Assembly (NCBI GenBank): GCA_947175285.1
Contig: CAMWMM010000086.1
Location: 1 to 12,612 of the forward strand
DNA from: an uncultured Lachnospiraceae bacterium
GTDB taxonomy: Bacteria; Bacillota_A; Clostridia; Lachnospirales; Lachnospiraceae
Length of the DNA: 12,612 nucleotides
Direction of reading: 5' to 3'
The position numbers and the translations under genes were made by a program. Below are positions 1-7,583 of the stretch, piece by piece. The number at the start of each line of letters is the position of its first letter. Position 1 is the first letter of the stretch. The notes beneath the pieces are model-generated. The model worked only from the letters and a program-made list of their open reading frames with translations, was not told the DNA's origin and did not search any database.

Positions 1-52
1 CATTGCAGCGATACGTTACGATGACAGTTCCATATAAAGTCCTTCTTGCCAT
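1..52 (-). CDS. Start of a further glycosyltransferase, probably GT2 (3' end outside window)
   Basis: Only the first 17 codons are visible. They read MARRTLYGTVIVTYRCN and run off the left edge. The ATG at 52-50 is preceded by a good Shine-Dalgarno tract (AGAGGGAAG, 59-67) and begins 17 bases after the stop of the upstream GT4 gene, so it is placed as the next gene of the operon. The segment GTVIVTY resembles the first beta strand of GT-A family 2 transferases, which usually begin with a VIVTYNR-like strand about ten residues from the start. The start is well supported by the ribosome site and spacing. The family call rests on one short motif and could be wrong. Confidence 0.6.
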   Translation of the reverse strand, partial: MARRTLYGTVIVTYRCN

Positions 53-58
53 ATAATT

Positions 59-67
59 CTTCCCTCT
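59..67 (-). promoter_or_regulatory. Ribosome binding site of the left-edge partial gene
   Basis: On the minus strand this reads AGAGGGAAG, with six bases between its end and the ATG at 52-50. It is the main evidence that a new gene starts at the window edge, because too little coding sequence remains for a convincing protein match. Confidence 0.6.
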
Positions 68-69
68 AT

Positions 70-1299
70 CTACTTATAAACTTTCCTCACTATTTTACCA
101 CAATATTCCTCAATTGTATCGAATTTTATATTTTTGCAATTTTCACTGTATTTCTCACAGATTTCCGGGTGTTCCCAAAGCCTTGCAATTTTTTCTTTCA
201 GTTCTGCGGCATTTCCGGCCTCAAAAAGTTCTCCGGTCACGCCATCCTGCAGCAGTTCCGGTGTTCCGCCAAGCGAAGAAGCAATCATCGGTGTGCCGTA
301 GAGTTGTGATTCCATAACGGAAAACGGACAATTTTCATACCACTGCGAAGGATACAGTGAGAATTCCGCACCGGCAATCAATTTTTTTAACGCTTCACCT
401 CTGACAAATCCTACATTCCGTATATTCGGTATCCGCGAAACTTCTTCCGTAAGCGGACCCGTTCCCGCAAACACAAATGACACATTTGTCATGTTTTGAC
501 AGACTTTTAAAAGCGTTTTAACGCCTTTCTCCTCGGAAAATCGTCCGAAATAGAGTACATAGCGCTCCGGCAGACGGACTTTTATCGTCTCCCATGTACC
601 GATTTCGTTTTCCGATTCCGCAGGCGTAACAAAGTTATGAAGCATTATTGTTTTTTTCCGTAATACGGCATCCGTATCTAACTGTTCTTTCATAAAAGCA
701 CTGGGGCAGATAATGGCATCAACCATGTCATAACTTTTCCGCCTTTTATAATATACAGCTTCTATCGTTCCAAGCAGGCTTTTTATCCGGGAATTATGGA
801 TACATCTGTTTTTTGTACAGGCACCGAATTTTCCGCCGCGGCAGTTAAAGCAAAGCGCACCCGTAGACGGAATCATCATCATATGATTCGGGCAGACCCA
901 CTGATAATCATGTGCCGTATAGACAATTCTGACGGATTTTTTATTTTCCTTCTCATACTCTTTTATTTCATAAAGAATCGAAGGCGTAATCTGAAAATTA
1001 ATATTATTCAGATGCACAACGTCCGGCGCAAAATCATCTAAAACAAGCCGAATCTTCTTTCTCGCCTCTTTAGAATAAATAATTTTTAACGGGTAGAAAA
1101 GTTTCTGCAGTTTTCCGCTGTGAAAATCCATATTGGAAGTATAACTTTTTACATGGTTTCCCACAATTCTTCCCTCATGCTCCATACCGAAATACTGCAC
1201 TTCGTGTCCCGTTTTCCGTAACTGTTTTCCCAGTTCGAAAATATAGGTCTCAGACCCGCCGTTTGGATACAGGAATTTATTGACAAGCAAAATTTTCAT
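70..1299 (-). CDS. GT4 family glycosyltransferase with a cysteine-cluster insert
   Basis: A 409-residue GT-B fold retaining glycosyltransferase of family 4, expected to add a sugar to the lipid-linked repeat unit at the inner membrane face. The N-terminal acceptor domain begins MKILLVNKFLYPNGGSE, with the usual glycine-rich loop. The C-terminal nucleotide-sugar domain has YFGRFSEEKGV (250-260) and the E-x7-E pair at E322 and E330, followed by LYGTP (333-337) and GGTPELL (344-350). Between HDYQWVCPN and residue 166 lie five cysteines (C136, C150, C153, C161, C166), as seen in one GT4 subgroup; they may bind metal or have a structural role. The start is supported by GAGGTGAGGG at 1304-1313, which overlaps the stop codon of the preceding fusion gene 12 bases upstream. 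Donor and acceptor sugars cannot be read from the sequence. Confidence 0.92.
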   Translation of the reverse strand: MKILLVNKFLYPNGGSETYIFELGKQLRKTGHEVQYFGMEHEGRIVGNHVKSYTSNMDFHSGKLQKLFYPLKIIYSKEARKKIRLVLDDFAPDVVHLNNINFQITPSILYEIKEYEKENKKSVRIVYTAHDYQWVCPNHMMMIPSTGALCFNCRGGKFGACTKNRCIHNSRIKSLLGTIEAVYYKRRKSYDMVDAIICPSAFMKEQLDTDAVLRKKTIMLHNFVTPAESENEIGTWETIKVRLPERYVLYFGRFSEEKGVKTLLKVCQNMTNVSFVFAGTGPLTEEVSRIPNIRNVGFVRGEALKKLIAGAEFSLYPSQWYENCPFSVMESQLYGTPMIASSLGGTPELLQDGVTGELFEAGNAAELKEKIARLWEHPEICEKYSENCKNIKFDTIEEYCGKIVRKVYK

Positions 1300-1311
1300 G
1301 ATACCCTCACC

Positions 1312-3252
1312 TCAATTTTCACCTTTTTGATAAACCTGTAATGTTTCTTCCACAACATCATCCCAGTTATACTTATTACAAATGAAATCACTGCTCTGTT
1401 TCTTATACTCTTCTACAATCTCCGGATGCTCTAACAGATATTCCATCTTTTTCCGCAAATCTTTGACATTGCTTTTTGCAAAAGTAACCGCTTTATCCTC
1501 CACAACTTCTACGTTCTCGCAAATATCACTGACAAGACAGCAGCAGCCGAAACTCATTGCTTCCAAAAGACTGATTGCCATCCCCTCCACATCACTTGGC
1601 AGAACAAAAGCATAGGCATTGGAGTACAATTCCTCAAGTACACGCCCCTGCACAAAATCCGTCATTATGATACGTTCATCTTCCGCCGCCATACGATGTA
1701 CTTTTTGCATATATTCTATCGCCTGACTGCTGCCTCCCGCAATAACTAATTTCTTATCTGTCTTCATCTGACGAAACGCTTCAATCAGGTAATGCACACC
1801 CTTTTCCGGTACGATTCTCGCCAAAAACAAAAAATAATTATTTTTTTGCAGCCCGAATTTCTCTGTAATCAGTTCCGCTTCCATGCACTCGGGCTTATCA
1901 ATGGCATTCGGAATAAAAACGGTTTCCCGTCCATACGTATCTTTAAAATACTGTTTCAAATTTTCAGATAAAACAATTACTTCATCCGCGTATTTTGCCG
2001 CCATCTTTTCCCCGAACTTAATAACATAAGAAGCAAAATTCCCCCATTTTGCTCTCTGCCAGTCCAGCCCATGAATTGTAACGATTACCCGTCTGCCAAG
2101 CAGTTTCGGTATCCAAAGTACTGCACACGGTCCCTCCGCATGGTAGTGAATTACATCATACGGCATAAAAAGTGCACGGAGTGTTGCCAAAAACGAATAT
2201 ACAATTGCATTTAATTTAGAACTTCTGAAAGTCGGGATGATTCGAATGCGGACGCCTTTATAGTATTTTCTCTCCCCCCGCCCGTATTCTTCATCATATT
2301 TTTTCCCTGATACATGATGTCCATACCTGTTATAGGCATCTACTTTATGCCCTAATGCCGCAAGGCGTACGGAAATCTGCTCTACCACGATTTCCACGCC
2401 GCCTTCACGCGATGGTATCCTCTTATGTCCTATCATGGCAATCCTAAGACGCTTGCCGCGTTTCCTATCTGCCGCACGGTCAGCGTTTTTTTTCTGTTTT
2501 GCAAGCTGTCTTGATTCCTGATACGTATAATACAAAAATGCAAAATTTGTATTTAAATAACGGGGCAGCATCCGCTTCGGGTCCTGAAAAATGCGATAGA
2601 CCCATTCCAGACACAATTTCTGCATCCACATCGGCGCACGTTTCACCGTTCCCGCAAGGAAATCAAAAGCCGCGCCCACACCAATCATCAGCGAATGTAT
2701 CTTATCTCTATGTTGATACATCCAGATTTCCTGCTTCGGCGCTCCAAGAGCAACCCACAAAAAGTCAGGGTTTGCCGCATTAATCTGTTCTACTATCTGC
2801 GCGTCTTCTTCTACACTTAATTCTCTGTACGGCGGAGAATACATCCCCACAATCTGCAAATCCGGATATTTATCCAAAATCTTTTTTTTCAACTGTCCCA
2901 GCGTGTGCTCCGAACCGCCGTAGAAATAATGGGTGTATCCTTTTTCCTGTGAGAGCCTGAAAAGTTCCGGCATCAAATCCGGTCCGGGAACTCTCTTTGC
3001 CTCCTTATATCCTCTGGCACGGCTGACAATGGACAGAGGCTGACCATCCGGAAGCGCCATCGCACCACTGTTCTGGACATTTCTATACGCCTCATCCCGA
3101 TAAGCCGTAACGGTTGTATGCACATTGGAAACACAGATATAGTTTCCTTTCAGTTCCTCTAAATGTGACGTAATATAACGAACCGTTTTCTCCATATCGG
3201 TCACATTAATTCTCGTTTTTAATATCTCACAATATTGCAATTCCGTCTTCAT
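1312..3252 (-). CDS. Two-domain glycosyltransferase: WecG/TagA/CpsF (GT26) fused to a rhamnosyltransferase-like GT4
   Basis: A 646-residue fusion. Residues 1-245 form a complete GT26 domain: SNVHTT (42-47), LPDGQPL (67-73) with the likely catalytic aspartate D69, GAPKQEIWM (170-178), GVGAAFDFLAGTVKRAP (191-207), and the C-terminal RIFQDPKRMLPRYL segment. GT26 members usually add N-acetylmannosamine or another hexose to the polyprenyl-diphosphate-linked first sugar. A charged linker (about 246-267, rich in Lys, Arg and Gln) leads to a GT4 domain (268-646). This starts RIAMIGHKRIPSREGG, has VTIHGLDWQRAKWG (391-404), and carries the E-x7-E pair E556 and E564. It resembles the DUF1972/WchF type of streptococcal rhamnosyltransferase, so dTDP-rhamnose is a plausible donor. 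ATG overlaps the polymerase stop as ATGA, with GGGAG (3258-3262) five bases upstream. The two activities probably act in consecutive steps. Confidence 0.92.
   Translation of the reverse strand: MKTELQYCEILKTRINVTDMEKTVRYITSHLEELKGNYICVSNVHTTVTAYRDEAYRNVQNSGAMALPDGQPLSIVSRARGYKEAKRVPGPDLMPELFRLSQEKGYTHYFYGGSEHTLGQLKKKILDKYPDLQIVGMYSPPYRELSVEEDAQIVEQINAANPDFLWVALGAPKQEIWMYQHRDKIHSLMIGVGAAFDFLAGTVKRAPMWMQKLCLEWVYRIFQDPKRMLPRYLNTNFAFLYYTYQESRQLAKQKKNADRAADRKRGKRLRIAMIGHKRIPSREGGVEIVVEQISVRLAALGHKVDAYNRYGHHVSGKKYDEEYGRGERKYYKGVRIRIIPTFRSSKLNAIVYSFLATLRALFMPYDVIHYHAEGPCAVLWIPKLLGRRVIVTIHGLDWQRAKWGNFASYVIKFGEKMAAKYADEVIVLSENLKQYFKDTYGRETVFIPNAIDKPECMEAELITEKFGLQKNNYFLFLARIVPEKGVHYLIEAFRQMKTDKKLVIAGGSSQAIEYMQKVHRMAAEDERIIMTDFVQGRVLEELYSNAYAFVLPSDVEGMAISLLEAMSFGCCCLVSDICENVEVVEDKAVTFAKSNVKDLRKKMEYLLEHPEIVEEYKKQSSDFICNKYNWDDVVEETLQVYQKGEN
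2480..2493 (-). promoter_or_regulatory. Candidate -1 frameshift / slippage site at the GT26-GT4 junction
   Basis: On the minus strand a run of eight A is read as AAA AAA AAC, giving an in-frame A_AAA_AAC heptamer at codons 254-256 of the fusion gene. The -1 frame then reads CGC TGA, so slippage would end translation one residue later. That would release a 257-residue GT26-only protein, close to the length of stand-alone GT26 enzymes. Inserting one A by transcriptional slippage has the same effect. The layout matches E. coli dnaX (A_AAA_AAG, then a codon and TGA). A weak hairpin (CTG-A-CC / GG-CAG) follows within a few bases. I see no strong Shine-Dalgarno stimulator about ten bases upstream. 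The sequence is certain; its use is speculative. Confidence 0.3.
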
Positions 3253-3641
3253 AGCCGCTCCCTGCCTGTTAAAATCATTGTTCCTGTACCGATAAAAAAT
3301 CCGATTAGTCCGCCAATCAGTATGCTGCCCACATAATATCTGACGGTTTCAAGCCTTACCCCATTGCCTTCTACAACCTGCATAGGCGTTTCCGCATCCC
3401 GATAATTCATAATACAATATCCGGCATAATTCGAATCATCTGCACTTTCCAGATAGACGGATGACTTCTCCGCCCAATCCGTATAGGTTCTCGGCATGAC
3501 ATAGCCTTTCGGCTCCTTATACAGTATAACACAAAATACAATGCCAATCAGCATACAGGCTGCCACTGCCGCCAACACTTGTTTACGGTAATATTTTCGC
3601 ATCTTCGTAAAAAGCGCAGGGAAATCCCATTGAAAAAACGT
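3249..3641 (-). other. Putative miniature Wzz-like module at the polymerase C-terminus
   Basis: Residues 400-529 of the polymerase form a separable unit. A short amphipathic lead-in (FPALFTKMRKYYRKQ) runs into a TM (VLAAVAACMLIGIVFCVILY, 421-440). Then comes YKEPKGYVMPRTYTDW and an outer segment of about 60 residues, then a glycine-rich TM (SILIGGLIGFFIGTGTMIL, 505-523). This order matches the ends of Wzz/CpsC/YveK chain-length co-polymerases: a basic lead-in, a TM, a P-x-Y-T-like stretch just outside, and a GLxxGxxxG-like second TM. The long coiled-coil middle of real Wzz proteins is missing. The homology is my inference from pattern; it may simply be a lineage-specific membrane tail. Confidence 0.4.
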
Positions 3642-4838
3642 CATCTCTGTCACTTTCGTGGCTGTCTTCTGTAAAAGAATTTCCAATTTCTTTCGTAATC
3701 CGGGAAGCAGACAATATTCTTCTTCTCCCTCTTTTTGTCTGAATAGAAGTTCCCCTAAAAACAATAACGTGATATTTTTAAAAGAAGTATTAAAAAGCAA
3801 AGGTTCCGTATATCCCGCTCCAAGGAAAGAAAGAACCAGTACAAGTTCCCTTGTTTTCTGCTTTCTCGTACAGTCGGCAATCAGTATCAAATATGCAAAC
3901 ATAAGCAGTATAAACGGAATGATGCCATAATGGATAAACGCCCATACATAAGAACTGTCTATCGACAGATAATACTTCATCTGCGCCAGATAGGACATTT
4001 TTACACCGAAAAGGCTCATACATTCCGGCGCAAGAAAAGAATGCGCTATATTAATTCTCGTATTCACAAGATTATTTAACTTAATCATCGATGCTGCAAA
4101 ACGGGAATCATACAACATAAACGGAAGCGCGAAAGAAATAAATATAATTGCCGGCAGCACCAGATTTGCCGCCATTTTCTCAAGCAGGCAGAATTTCGGC
4201 CGTATTTTTACATACATACTGCCAAGCAAAAGAATTGCTACGATTGCAAATCCCGTATAACTAATGGAATAAAGAAAGACGAGAACATTCCCACCCATCA
4301 GAATCACAAAATGTTTCAGGTTAAATCTGTCCGCCAGTTCATAAAGAATAAGTGCGCACAGTGTCAGATATGTGATATGCAGAATGTTCGGATGGGTAAA
4401 CCCAAGGCTCCAGCGGAAAATATATCCCAGTCCAAGTTTCTGCGCAACACGGTATACTGTGTGCTCCAGCCTTGTAAATGAAATAAGACACAAAATGACT
4501 GCGCATATAGACCATACCCACAATCCGAGCCGGAATGTTTTCTGCAAAGAAATATTTTTCATGCCAAGTATCATAAACATAACAAAGAAAATGGCGATTT
4601 CTAAAGACCGCACATAAACAAGTCCGGTCAGAAACAACAGCAAAACAAGCGCTGCCCACTGACGTTTCGTATAAGATGAGAGCAATATCTTTAAACCCCC
4701 GCACAAAAGAGCTGGTACGACAAGTAAAATGAATAATTTCTGCCCTTCATATAAACCAAATCCTTTTACAATGGAGAGCAGGATAAAGAATCCAAAGTAT
4801 AAGGCTTCCTCCAATGTCAATTTCTTTTCCATCTCCAT
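3249..4838 (-). CDS. wzy: Wzy-type polysaccharide polymerase with C-terminal TM-ectodomain-TM extension
   Basis: A 529-residue integral membrane protein, predicted to polymerise flipped repeat units on the outer face of the membrane. Residues 1-365 are a chain of hydrophobic segments with typical Wzy/O-antigen ligase marks: GFTHPN (146-151), an extracytoplasmic loop with RINIAHSFL (261-269) and LFG (276-278), then IDSSYVWAFIHYGIIPFILL (293-312). After a cytoplasmic charged stretch (about 366-410) come an extra TM (420-440), a roughly 60-residue polar outer segment and a final TM (about 501-523) ending TGRERL. This tail makes the protein longer than ordinary polymerases of about 400 residues. 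The start has GGGGG (4845-4849) six bases upstream; a second ATG two codons later is possible. The stop overlaps the fusion gene start as ATGA. The polymerase call is inferred from topology, motifs and locus. Confidence 0.85.
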   Translation of the reverse strand: MEMEKKLTLEEALYFGFFILLSIVKGFGLYEGQKLFILLVVPALLCGGLKILLSSYTKRQWAALVLLLFLTGLVYVRSLEIAIFFVMFMILGMKNISLQKTFRLGLWVWSICAVILCLISFTRLEHTVYRVAQKLGLGYIFRWSLGFTHPNILHITYLTLCALILYELADRFNLKHFVILMGGNVLVFLYSISYTGFAIVAILLLGSMYVKIRPKFCLLEKMAANLVLPAIIFISFALPFMLYDSRFAASMIKLNNLVNTRINIAHSFLAPECMSLFGVKMSYLAQMKYYLSIDSSYVWAFIHYGIIPFILLMFAYLILIADCTRKQKTRELVLVLSFLGAGYTEPLLFNTSFKNITLLFLGELLFRQKEGEEEYCLLPGLRKKLEILLQKTATKVTEMTFFQWDFPALFTKMRKYYRKQVLAAVAACMLIGIVFCVILYKEPKGYVMPRTYTDWAEKSSVYLESADDSNYAGYCIMNYRDAETPMQVVEGNGVRLETVRYYVGSILIGGLIGFFIGTGTMILTGRERL

Positions 4839-4854
4839 AACATACCCCCGTCTC

Positions 4855-6012
4855 TTATGAACCCGTCATTCCATCCAACAATAACGCCACGCCAAGCGAC
4901 CACGGATATGCGTCATAGTTCTGTGGATATAGTGAAAATCCCTGGCACTCTCCCAGACAGTCATATACCCTGCCGTTTCTAATCGACTTTTGCAGTGCAT
5001 GAATGCCCTTATCCAAAGCAGCCTGATAAGCTTCTCCCTGAATCATCCTTGTTCTAATGCCTTCCTGTAAAGCAAGGCAAATCATAGCGGTTGCGGAACT
5101 GTCCGCCGGTCCCTCCATCGCTTGAAGCTGCCAGGAAAAATATCCGTCTTTACGCTGCCAAATCAAAGAGGCATCTATCAAATTACAGTACGACTCTTTT
5201 AAGCGCTCCGCACCGTAAACGGTTGTCATACAGCCTAACATTCCACGAAGAAGCCATCCGACTGCCCTGCCCCATCCGATAATACCATATTTATCTCCCG
5301 ATACCACATCATACCCATGATAAGGAAGCCCCGTTGCAGCGTCGGTTCCATAAGCAAGCACATTGGCAATCTGCTTCACGGCAAGTTCCATTCCCTGATC
5401 TTTCTCATGAAAACATCCATATTGGTATAAAAAAGGAGATGTCATGCCGACAGAATCTACATAAATATGTCCGTTCTTCTGGTTCGCACGGTAAGGAAAA
5501 CTCCCTGTTTCATCCGTCGGATAGGAAAACGTATAATCTGCCAGTTTTTCCACCGCCACACGATACTGCTCCGCATTTTTTGTATGAATGATTCCATTTT
5601 CTTTATGACTTTGGGTATATTCCGCATAAGCGGCAAGAAAAACTTCTCCGGAAATCAAATCATCCAGATAATAGATGGGCATCCCTTTTTTCTCCCATCG
5701 TATAAAATAAGCCGACAAAGCGTTTTCTATTCTCTGCAGCAGTGTATCGACAACTTCATCTTCTTTTTCCGCCTGCATAAGAATCAGTTCCTGCCTGCAA
5801 TGCCATAAGCCTGCCGCTAAAAGCCCGGTTGTCCAGAAAATACAATCGTCTGCCGCTGTCTGTCTTCCCAACAGATATTTTCTAACGCCGTTTTTTACCT
5901 TTTCTCCGGCGTCCCACTGTCCATAAGATAACAGTTGTTCACATGCAGTTCCGATTAACTCCATCTTATCTAAGACATTTAACTTTTTTCCGGACAATTC
6001 TTTGTTCCACAT
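4855..6012 (-). CDS. GH88/GH105-family (unsaturated glucuronyl/rhamnogalacturonyl hydrolase-like) protein
   Basis: A 385-residue soluble protein with the helix-rich pattern of (alpha/alpha)6-barrel glycosidases. Family-like marks are YYLDDLISGEVFLAAY (114-129), VDSVGMTSPFLYQYG (185-199) with the likely catalytic aspartate D186, TGLPYHGYD (227-235) with H232, GIIGWGRAVGWLLRGML (243-259), DSSATAMICLAL (304-315) and a C-terminal YPWSLGVALLL (369-379). Known GH88 and GH105 enzymes remove 4,5-unsaturated uronic acids left by polysaccharide lyases. No signal peptide or TM is visible, so it should be cytoplasmic. The open frame extends upstream to 6123, into the flippase gene. I prefer ATG 6012: it lies 32 bases after the flippase stop, with AAGGAG at 6025-6030 (spacing 12), and the upstream extension looks non-native. 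The fold call is good; the substrate and its role in this locus are unknown. Confidence 0.8.
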   Translation of the reverse strand: MWNKELSGKKLNVLDKMELIGTACEQLLSYGQWDAGEKVKNGVRKYLLGRQTAADDCIFWTTGLLAAGLWHCRQELILMQAEKEDEVVDTLLQRIENALSAYFIRWEKKGMPIYYLDDLISGEVFLAAYAEYTQSHKENGIIHTKNAEQYRVAVEKLADYTFSYPTDETGSFPYRANQKNGHIYVDSVGMTSPFLYQYGCFHEKDQGMELAVKQIANVLAYGTDAATGLPYHGYDVVSGDKYGIIGWGRAVGWLLRGMLGCMTTVYGAERLKESYCNLIDASLIWQRKDGYFSWQLQAMEGPADSSATAMICLALQEGIRTRMIQGEAYQAALDKGIHALQKSIRNGRVYDCLGECQGFSLYPQNYDAYPWSLGVALLLDGMTGS

Positions 6013-6044
6013 ACGACTCTCATACTCCTTCCCAGCCTGCGGGA

Positions 6045-7583
6045 TTACGCCCTGCTCTTTCGTACTTTGCCGATAACAAGATTCCACAAATACGCAAACT
6101 CTTCTGTTTTCCGAAACAGGCAAAGAAAAATCATATTATAGATTATGGTAATAATAACCGCCATTCCTATAAAAGTCAAAAAATTTACATGTACTAATAC
6201 CAGATTCTTAATGGGAATTAATATCACAACAATACCCAGAATCACAGCAATATATTTCAGCGAATCCCTAAAATAGTGCCAGACACTCTTAGAAAAACAA
6301 TCCCGGTAAATAATTACAGGACGAATCAGATTCGCAAGAATACCGGAAACAACAGTTCCCACATAAACACCAGCAAGCCCAATCCACTTAGCGCCGATAA
6401 TAGAGATAACCAAATTAATACCGCCCTGAATTAATGAAAGATACTTATCCTGCTCAAAAACACCTGCCGCGATTTTATAATTCAAAAGCACCGTCCTGCC
6501 GCCTTTAAAATAGAAATCAACTAAAATCAATGTCAGTACGGCCTGTCCTAACTTCCAGCTTTCATCCAGCCAAAGCCCTGTTACGAGCGGTGTCAGAAGC
6601 AGCCAGAATCCTACTGCGGCAAATCCGTACAGCCAGCAGGCGAAAAAGCGGTATACTTTAAAAATATAATATTGTTTTTCTTTCGATTCCGTTGCAACGA
6701 GGTTCCCAAAGCCTGAAATCACGGAATTAAAAATCAGGTTAATAAAGTTAGCGCCATATGTGATGATATAATTATAATTCCCTACAAAACCAACTGAACC
6801 GACATTGATAAAATAAGTAATGATAATACTGTCTGTCTGTAATCTCGCCACATCGCCAATCTTATGGAACATTAATGCCTTTGACTTCGTTACGACAACA
6901 TCAGTTTCTTCTTTCGTCAGTTTCTGTACATTTTTATCCCGCAAATAAGGATATAAATGATTCAGGTAAATACTGGCTGCAATTTTTTGAAGCAATTCTA
7001 TGACTGCCTGAGTCAACAAGAAAAGTAAAAAGTTTTTCGTTGTATATAGTATAATAATCTGTATCACAACAGTAACAATCTTTGTGATCGTCGTAATATT
7101 CGTCTGAATATAATCTTTCTGTTGTGCGTTTACAAGACTGTATTTATAAGCTACAAAATAAGTACTGACCGTATTAAATAAAAAAATCAAATAATAAACC
7201 GTCAATTCCCTGACAGAAATACTGCCCCGCTCTTCCGCGTCGATAAGATACGGCAAAAAAGGCGCAAGCGCCAGTCCAATCAGAGCAATCACACCTGCAA
7301 TCGCAAGGTATGCCTTTTTATAAATCTTCATGTAGGACTTTATTTTCTCCCGGTCATTATTGGCAACCGGTTTATATAAGCTGAAATTCAATGCAGTGCC
7401 GATACCAAGCTCCGCCAGCGAAAGCATACTCAGGATATCCGCATATAAAGTATTCACGCCTAACAGCGTTTCCCCAAGTACGGATATGAAAACTTTTCTT
7501 TGCCAAAATCCCAGAATCAGAATAATGAAATTGCTGACATAACCGAAGAAAATGTTCTTCTCAGCCTGCTTTACTCTGCCCAT
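6045..7583 (-). CDS. wzx: Wzx-type repeat-unit flippase (MOP superfamily)
   Basis: A 512-residue polytopic membrane protein, predicted to move the undecaprenyl-diphosphate-linked repeat unit from the inner to the outer face. About twelve to fourteen hydrophobic segments are visible. The N-terminus reads NIFFGYVSNFIILILGFWQRKVFI, with the usual short basic lead-in, followed by LGVNTLYADILSMLSLAELG (41-60) and GIGTALNFSLYKPVANND (60-77), both typical of Gram-positive polysaccharide transporters. The frame is open to a TTG at 7625, but I choose ATG 7583. It puts the start next to the conserved first helix, overlaps the pyruvyl transferase stop by 13 bases, and has AGGAGAGG at 7597-7604, though with a long 13-base spacing. 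Flippase identity is strong from family and position; the transported glycan is unknown. Confidence 0.9.
   Translation of the reverse strand: MGRVKQAEKNIFFGYVSNFIILILGFWQRKVFISVLGETLLGVNTLYADILSMLSLAELGIGTALNFSLYKPVANNDREKIKSYMKIYKKAYLAIAGVIALIGLALAPFLPYLIDAEERGSISVRELTVYYLIFLFNTVSTYFVAYKYSLVNAQQKDYIQTNITTITKIVTVVIQIIILYTTKNFLLFLLTQAVIELLQKIAASIYLNHLYPYLRDKNVQKLTKEETDVVVTKSKALMFHKIGDVARLQTDSIIITYFINVGSVGFVGNYNYIITYGANFINLIFNSVISGFGNLVATESKEKQYYIFKVYRFFACWLYGFAAVGFWLLLTPLVTGLWLDESWKLGQAVLTLILVDFYFKGGRTVLLNYKIAAGVFEQDKYLSLIQGGINLVISIIGAKWIGLAGVYVGTVVSGILANLIRPVIIYRDCFSKSVWHYFRDSLKYIAVILGIVVILIPIKNLVLVHVNFLTFIGMAVIITIIYNMIFLCLFRKTEEFAYLWNLVIGKVRKSRA

Noticed and set aside
2440..2484. Possible stimulatory hairpins after the slippery site (CTG-A-CC/GG-CAG, and ACGC/GCGT with a GGCAA loop).
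   Set aside because: Stems are only four to five pairs, one bulged and placed too close, the other more than 20 bases away. They are not convincing as separate RNA features and are only mentioned as weak context.
2882..2889. A second A8 run on the coding strand of the fusion gene, read AAA AAA AAG, formally an even better slippery heptamer.
   Set aside because: A -1 slip here would end within four codons in the middle of the GT26 domain and make a useless fragment. It most likely reflects Lys-rich, AT-leaning coding sequence, and serves as a caution against over-reading the site at 2485-2491.
4339..4704. A 121-codon minus-strand frame within the polymerase gene.
   Set aside because: It is an out-of-frame reading of the Wzy transmembrane coding sequence, with Cys/Tyr/His-rich nonsense composition.
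6013..6044. The longest intergenic gap (32 bases), examined for a promoter or terminator.
   Set aside because: It contains only an AAGGAG ribosome site; there is no inverted repeat with a T-run and no room for -35/-10 boxes.
6013..6123. N-terminal extension of the GH88/105-like frame by 37 residues into the flippase gene.
   Set aside because: It overlaps the flippase C-terminus by 79 bases, its sequence (rich in Cys, Arg and Val) is unlike family N-termini, and ATG 6012 with an upstream AAGGAG fits better.
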